A stretch of 64,000 bases of DNA from Gemmatimonadaceae bacterium (GTDB taxonomy: Bacteria > Gemmatimonadota > Gemmatimonadetes > Gemmatimonadales > Gemmatimonadaceae): positions 1-64,000 of the forward strand of contig DATNEW010000026.1 in NCBI GenBank assembly GCA_035606695.1. Direction: 5' to 3'. The stretch's first letter is position 1. The number at the start of each line of letters is the position of its first letter. The position numbers and the translations under genes are program-made. The notes beneath the pieces are model-generated. The model did not search any database, was not told the origin of the DNA, and saw only the letters and a program-made list of their open reading frames with translations. Of this stretch, positions 60,796 to 64,000 are shown one piece after another.

Positions 60796-62008
60796 GTCGC
60801 GATAGCACCAACCACCACGCGGCAAGAAACAGCAACGCCCACGCGAGCGACGCGGCCTTGGGTGCCAGTCCGACGTTCTCGATTTGACGCGTCGTCCATT
60901 CGTCGAGCCCAATTCGTCCACCCGTCGCGCGCAGTTTGATCGACGAATGAAGAATTCTTCGCGCCAGCTCCGATCCCGCGTACGCAATGAGCGGATTCGC
61001 GCCAAACGCAATGAATGGCTGTGACCAACGTGCACGCGCGCGGCCATCGAGCAGCGCGCCGAGGATCCCGAGCAGCACCGCGCCAACACCAGCGGTGTAC
61101 ACGACGTACGATCCCGTCCACAGCGGCTTGTTCAGCGGGTACACGAAACTCCAGCACCAGCCAACGACCATCGCCGCCGCGCCCACCACGAACAGCGGGC
61201 GTAGCCGTTGTTCAGGCGTTCGCGACAACGTCCAGCGGCCGCACACCACGCCGAGCAGCACCGTCGCGACCGACGACACGGTCGAGAGCGCCCCTTCCGG
61301 ATCCCATGTCAGGGCGCTGTCCCACAAATGATTCCCCAGTCCCCAGCGCGTCCAGTCGAAGAGCGCGCGGTCGGTGTGCGCGACGATCGTGCGCGCGGGG
61401 TGATCGAGCACCGCGGCACCGATCACACCTTCGCTGGGAACCGGAACGACGGTGAGCAGCAGCCAATAGCCAATGAGCAGCGCCAGTATACCGATTGCGA
61501 TCGTCCGCGACGAAGCGCGCCAGGCGATCAGCGCCGCCGCGAGATACGCGACGCCAATGCGCTGCATCACGCCGGGAATGCGCAGCAACAACAACCGCTC
61601 GGCCATTCGGTCGGGCAAACCCGGATGCGTCGTCCACGGAATGTCGCCCGATTGATAAAAGGGAAACCAGTTGAGCGCGACACCGATTCCGACGATGATC
61701 GTGGCACGACGCCAGATTCGCGCGCGCGCGGCCGCGTCGTCGCCGCGACGCGCCATCGCGGTGAGAGAGATGGTGGTCGTGATACCGACGACGAACAGAA
61801 AGAAAGGAAAGACGAGGTCGGCGATGGTGCAGCCATGCCACGCGGAGTGCTCGAGCTGCGTGTAGACCGCGTCGTGATTTCCAGGATTGTTTACGAGGAG
61901 CATTCCGATGACCGCGAGCCCTCGAAACGCGTCGAGCCCGCGCCAGCGGCCGGCCATGGCGGCGGTGCGCGTGCTGGACGAGGTGGTCGGGAGGTCGGCA
62001 GATTGCAT
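60764..62008 (-). CDS. Heparan-alpha-glucosaminide N-acetyltransferase-like (NagX/DUF5009)
   Basis: 414 residues, ten or so membrane helices. Typical start: GLDAFRGLAVIGMLLVNNPG, then CTIADLVFPFFLFVVGITTT, GVMQRIGVAYLAAALIAW, and FVYPLNKPLWTGSYVVYTAG near the end. Members acetylate amino sugars across the membrane from cytosolic acetyl-CoA. The conserved catalytic-loop His is likely the one in LEHSAWHGCT. Convergent with the GT4 gene, divergent from the DinB gene. Confidence 0.88.
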   Translation of the reverse strand: MQSADLPTTSSSTRTAAMAGRWRGLDAFRGLAVIGMLLVNNPGNHDAVYTQLEHSAWHGCTIADLVFPFFLFVVGITTTISLTAMARRGDDAAARARIWRRATIIVGIGVALNWFPFYQSGDIPWTTHPGLPDRMAERLLLLRIPGVMQRIGVAYLAAALIAWRASSRTIAIGILALLIGYWLLLTVVPVPSEGVIGAAVLDHPARTIVAHTDRALFDWTRWGLGNHLWDSALTWDPEGALSTVSSVATVLLGVVCGRWTLSRTPEQRLRPLFVVGAAAMVVGWCWSFVYPLNKPLWTGSYVVYTAGVGAVLLGILGALLDGRARARWSQPFIAFGANPLIAYAGSELARRILHSSIKLRATGGRIGLDEWTTRQIENVGLAPKAASLAWALLFLAAWWLVLSRLSRRRLFVRV

Positions 62009-62051
62009 CGGTAGGCGGAAACTTGGGACGCTCGATCACACTTCGCCAAAC

Positions 62052-62576
62052 ATGGATTTCAATCTCCAACAGGGCATCGCCGTTCTCGAGCGCACATCCG
62101 CGACGCTCCGCGCGATGCTCCTCGGGCTGCCCCGCGAATGGACGGAAGCCAACGAAGGTCCGAACACGTGGAGCGCCTACGACATCGTCGGGCACCTCGT
62201 GCACGGCGAGCGGACTGACTGGATTACCCGCGCGAAGATCATCCTGGCGCAGGGCGTCGACACGCGGTTCACGCCGTACGACCGCTTCGCGCAATTTCGG
62301 GAGAGCGAAGGGAAGTCGCTTCCACAGCTGCTCGACGAATTCGCGCGCTTGCGTACCGAAAATCTGACGCAGCTTGCCGGTTGGAGACTCACCGACGCGC
62401 AGCTCGCGTTGGAGGGCGTGCATCCGGAGTTCGGCGCCGTGACGCTGCGACAACTCTTCTCGACATGGGTTGCTCATGACCTCGGCCACATTGCGCAGAT
62501 TGCCCGGGTAATGGCGAAACAGTATCGTGACGCGATCGGTCCGTGGCGGGCATACTTGCCGATCATGGAGCGATAA
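62052..62576 (+). CDS. DinB-family protein
   Basis: 174 residues: IAVLERTSATLRAMLLGLPR, NTWSAYDIVGHLVHGERTDW, LRQLFSTWVAHDLGHIAQIA, with His ligands in GHLVHGE and AHDLGHIAQ. Starts 43 bp after the divergent acyltransferase. Stop shares a base with the ATG of the glycogen synthase. Confidence 0.88.
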   Translation: MDFNLQQGIAVLERTSATLRAMLLGLPREWTEANEGPNTWSAYDIVGHLVHGERTDWITRAKIILAQGVDTRFTPYDRFAQFRESEGKSLPQLLDEFARLRTENLTQLAGWRLTDAQLALEGVHPEFGAVTLRQLFSTWVAHDLGHIAQIARVMAKQYRDAIGPWRAYLPIMER

Positions 62577-64000
62577 TGTTGTTGGAATCGTCCTTGCCAC
62601 TGCGCCGGGAAGGTATGCAACGGACCCCGCCGCCTCTCGTATCGCCCGACGGGCGCGCCGTGCGAGTCGTGCATCTCGTCGCCGAGCTCGCTCCGTTCGC
62701 GCGAAGCGGTGGATTGGGTGAGGCGATCGCGAGCCTGGCGCGATTCCAATCCGCGTCCGGCGTTTCGACGGCGATCGTGATGCCGCTGTACGATCGCGTG
62801 CGCGACGTCGTCAGCGACATGGAGCCGGTCGGCTCGACATTTCACGTGCAGGTTGGTCCGCGTGCCGAGCGCGTTCGGCTCTGGAAGCATCGCCCGCAGG
62901 CGCACGAGGCATTGGCGGCGACCGACGTCTATTTCCTCGAGGCCGACGAGTACTTCGCCCGTCCGTACATCTACGGACCGCCGGGCTCCGACTACCCCGA
63001 CAATGCACGGCGCTACGCGTGCTTCGCGAAGGCGGCCGTGAGTGCGCTGCCGTTGATCGCGCCGGGCGCGCCGGTGTTGCTGCACGCGCACGATTGGCAC
63101 ACGGCGTTGGCACCCGTCTATCTCCGCTTGATGCCGCCCCTCCTGAATGTCGGCACCGTGAAGTGCGTGTTCACCGTTCATAACGCCGGCTTTCAGGGAC
63201 ACTTTCCGCCGGCCACGCTGGCGGACATTGGCTTGCCGGCGTCGCTGTTCAACATGCGGCAGCTCGAGTGGTACGGCATCGTGAATCTGCTCAAGGGCGG
63301 GCTGGTCTTCGCCGACGCGGTGACGACGGTCAGCCCGACGCACGCGCACGAGCTGCGCACGGGCGCCGGCGGCTTCGGACTGGACGGTGTGTTCGTCGCG
63401 CTGCGCGACCGATTCAGCGGCATCCTGAACGGCATCGACCAGGCGGCGTGGGACCCGGCCACCGATCGAGTCCTGCCATCCAACTACTCATTAGAGGATT
63501 TGAATGGCAAGTACGCCTGCCGCCAGGCGCTGCAGCTCGAGACGGGCCTTCGCGCCACGGACGAGATGCCGATCGTCGCCATGAGCGCCCGGCTGGTCTC
63601 CCAGAAGGGTCTGGATCTCATTCTCGGCGATCCGGCCTACTTCGCCATCGACGCCCAATTCCTTTTCCTCGGCAGCGGCGAGCCGCGCTATGAAGCCGCA
63701 CTGCACGCGATCGCGGACCGCGCGCCCAACCGCATCGTCGTCGAGACGCGCTTCTCCGAGGAGCTCGAGCATCGCCTGCTCGCCGGCGCCGACGTGTGCC
63801 TCATGCCCTCGCAGTACGAGCCGTGCGGCCTCACGCAAATGCGCGCGCAGCGCTACGGCACCATTCCCGTGGCGCGACGGGTCGGCGGTCTCGCCGACAC
63901 CATCGAGGACGGCGAGACCGGATTCCTGTTCGACGAATACACCTCGTCGGATTTCATGCGCGCCGTCATGCGCGCGGTCGAACAGTTCGAGGAGCCCGAC
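62576..64000 (+). CDS. glgA: Glycogen synthase, 5' part (runs off the window)
   Basis: GT5 starch/glycogen synthase, 475 residues visible, no stop. ADP-glucose loop appears as RSGGLGEAIASLARF (Arg for the usual Lys in K-x-G-G-L), then YGPPGSDYPDNARRYACFAK, HDWHTALAPVYLRL, TVHNAGFQGHF, ILNGIDQAAWDP, ARLVSQKGLDLIL, and LMPSQYEPCGLTQMRAQRYG, TIPVARRVGGLADTIEDGE. ATG 62576 overlaps the previous stop; ATG 62615 behind GGAAGG is an alternative that would trim 13 residues. Confidence 0.9.
   Translation, partial: MLLESSLPLRREGMQRTPPPLVSPDGRAVRVVHLVAELAPFARSGGLGEAIASLARFQSASGVSTAIVMPLYDRVRDVVSDMEPVGSTFHVQVGPRAERVRLWKHRPQAHEALAATDVYFLEADEYFARPYIYGPPGSDYPDNARRYACFAKAAVSALPLIAPGAPVLLHAHDWHTALAPVYLRLMPPLLNVGTVKCVFTVHNAGFQGHFPPATLADIGLPASLFNMRQLEWYGIVNLLKGGLVFADAVTTVSPTHAHELRTGAGGFGLDGVFVALRDRFSGILNGIDQAAWDPATDRVLPSNYSLEDLNGKYACRQALQLETGLRATDEMPIVAMSARLVSQKGLDLILGDPAYFAIDAQFLFLGSGEPRYEAALHAIADRAPNRIVVETRFSEELEHRLLAGADVCLMPSQYEPCGLTQMRAQRYGTIPVARRVGGLADTIEDGETGFLFDEYTSSDFMRAVMRAVEQFEEPD

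Overview
The window is 64 kb of GC-rich chromosomal DNA with dense small genes, frequent GTG/TTG starts and many 1-4 base stop/start overlaps. The gene mix fits a soil bacterium, most probably Gemmatimonadota: secreted DinB, DUF1801, DUF1697, DUF2277 and DUF3303 proteins, many GNAT acetyltransferases, Big-domain lipoproteins and a CrtC-like/prenyl synthase locus. This placement is inferred from content only; no rRNA or other marker gene is present, and I saw no tRNA, CRISPR array or phage.

Layout. 0-1.5 kb: a broken IS630-type transposase end next to an intact IS5-type element (275-1476). 1.5-3.5 kb: a histidine kinase with an RsbRD-type N-terminus and an unknown gene, both on the minus strand. 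3.5-4.9 kb: a gene-poor stretch. 4.9-10.2 kb: a sulfite-assimilation operon (uroporphyrinogen-III synthase, cysteine synthase, siroheme sulfite/nitrite reductase and two unknown proteins), preceded by what reads as a complete trp-style attenuator whose leader peptide carries a run of five Cys codons. 10.2-14.1 kb: short, unrelated genes separated by copies of a 23-bp motif at gene 3' ends that resembles one arm of an integron attC site. 14-25 kb: GrpB-uridine kinase fusion, lipoproteins, GNATs, an SDR, a DAACS transporter and several decayed genes (GNAT with an internal deletion, frameshifted histidine kinase lacking its phospho-acceptor His).

25.2-31.8 kb: a compact, probably specialised-metabolism locus: ICMT-like methyltransferase, GT1 glycosyltransferase, a 775-residue fusion of a CrtC/AttH-like domain with a trans-prenyl diphosphate synthase, a second paralogous GT1, and an FkbM methyltransferase facing them. 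A prenyl chain could be made, hydrated or bound, glycosylated and methylated here. 31.8-48.9 kb: about thirty small plus-strand accessory genes, often translationally coupled, including an RtcB remnant and a VOC remnant. A MerR regulator sits directly before a promoter with a 19-bp spacer that leads into a secreted DinB-like gene.

49-64 kb: a minus-strand two-component system (sensor kinase and OmpR-type regulator), a DUF4239 membrane protein, then M20 peptidase, trmL, a Ser/Thr kinase fused to a BRCT-like domain, ridA, a beta-propeller lipoprotein, a GT4 glycosyltransferase, a convergent NagX/HGSNAT-like acyltransferase, a DinB protein and the start of a glycogen synthase that runs off the window. 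Short tandem repeats with 7-9 bp units occur at several gene ends.
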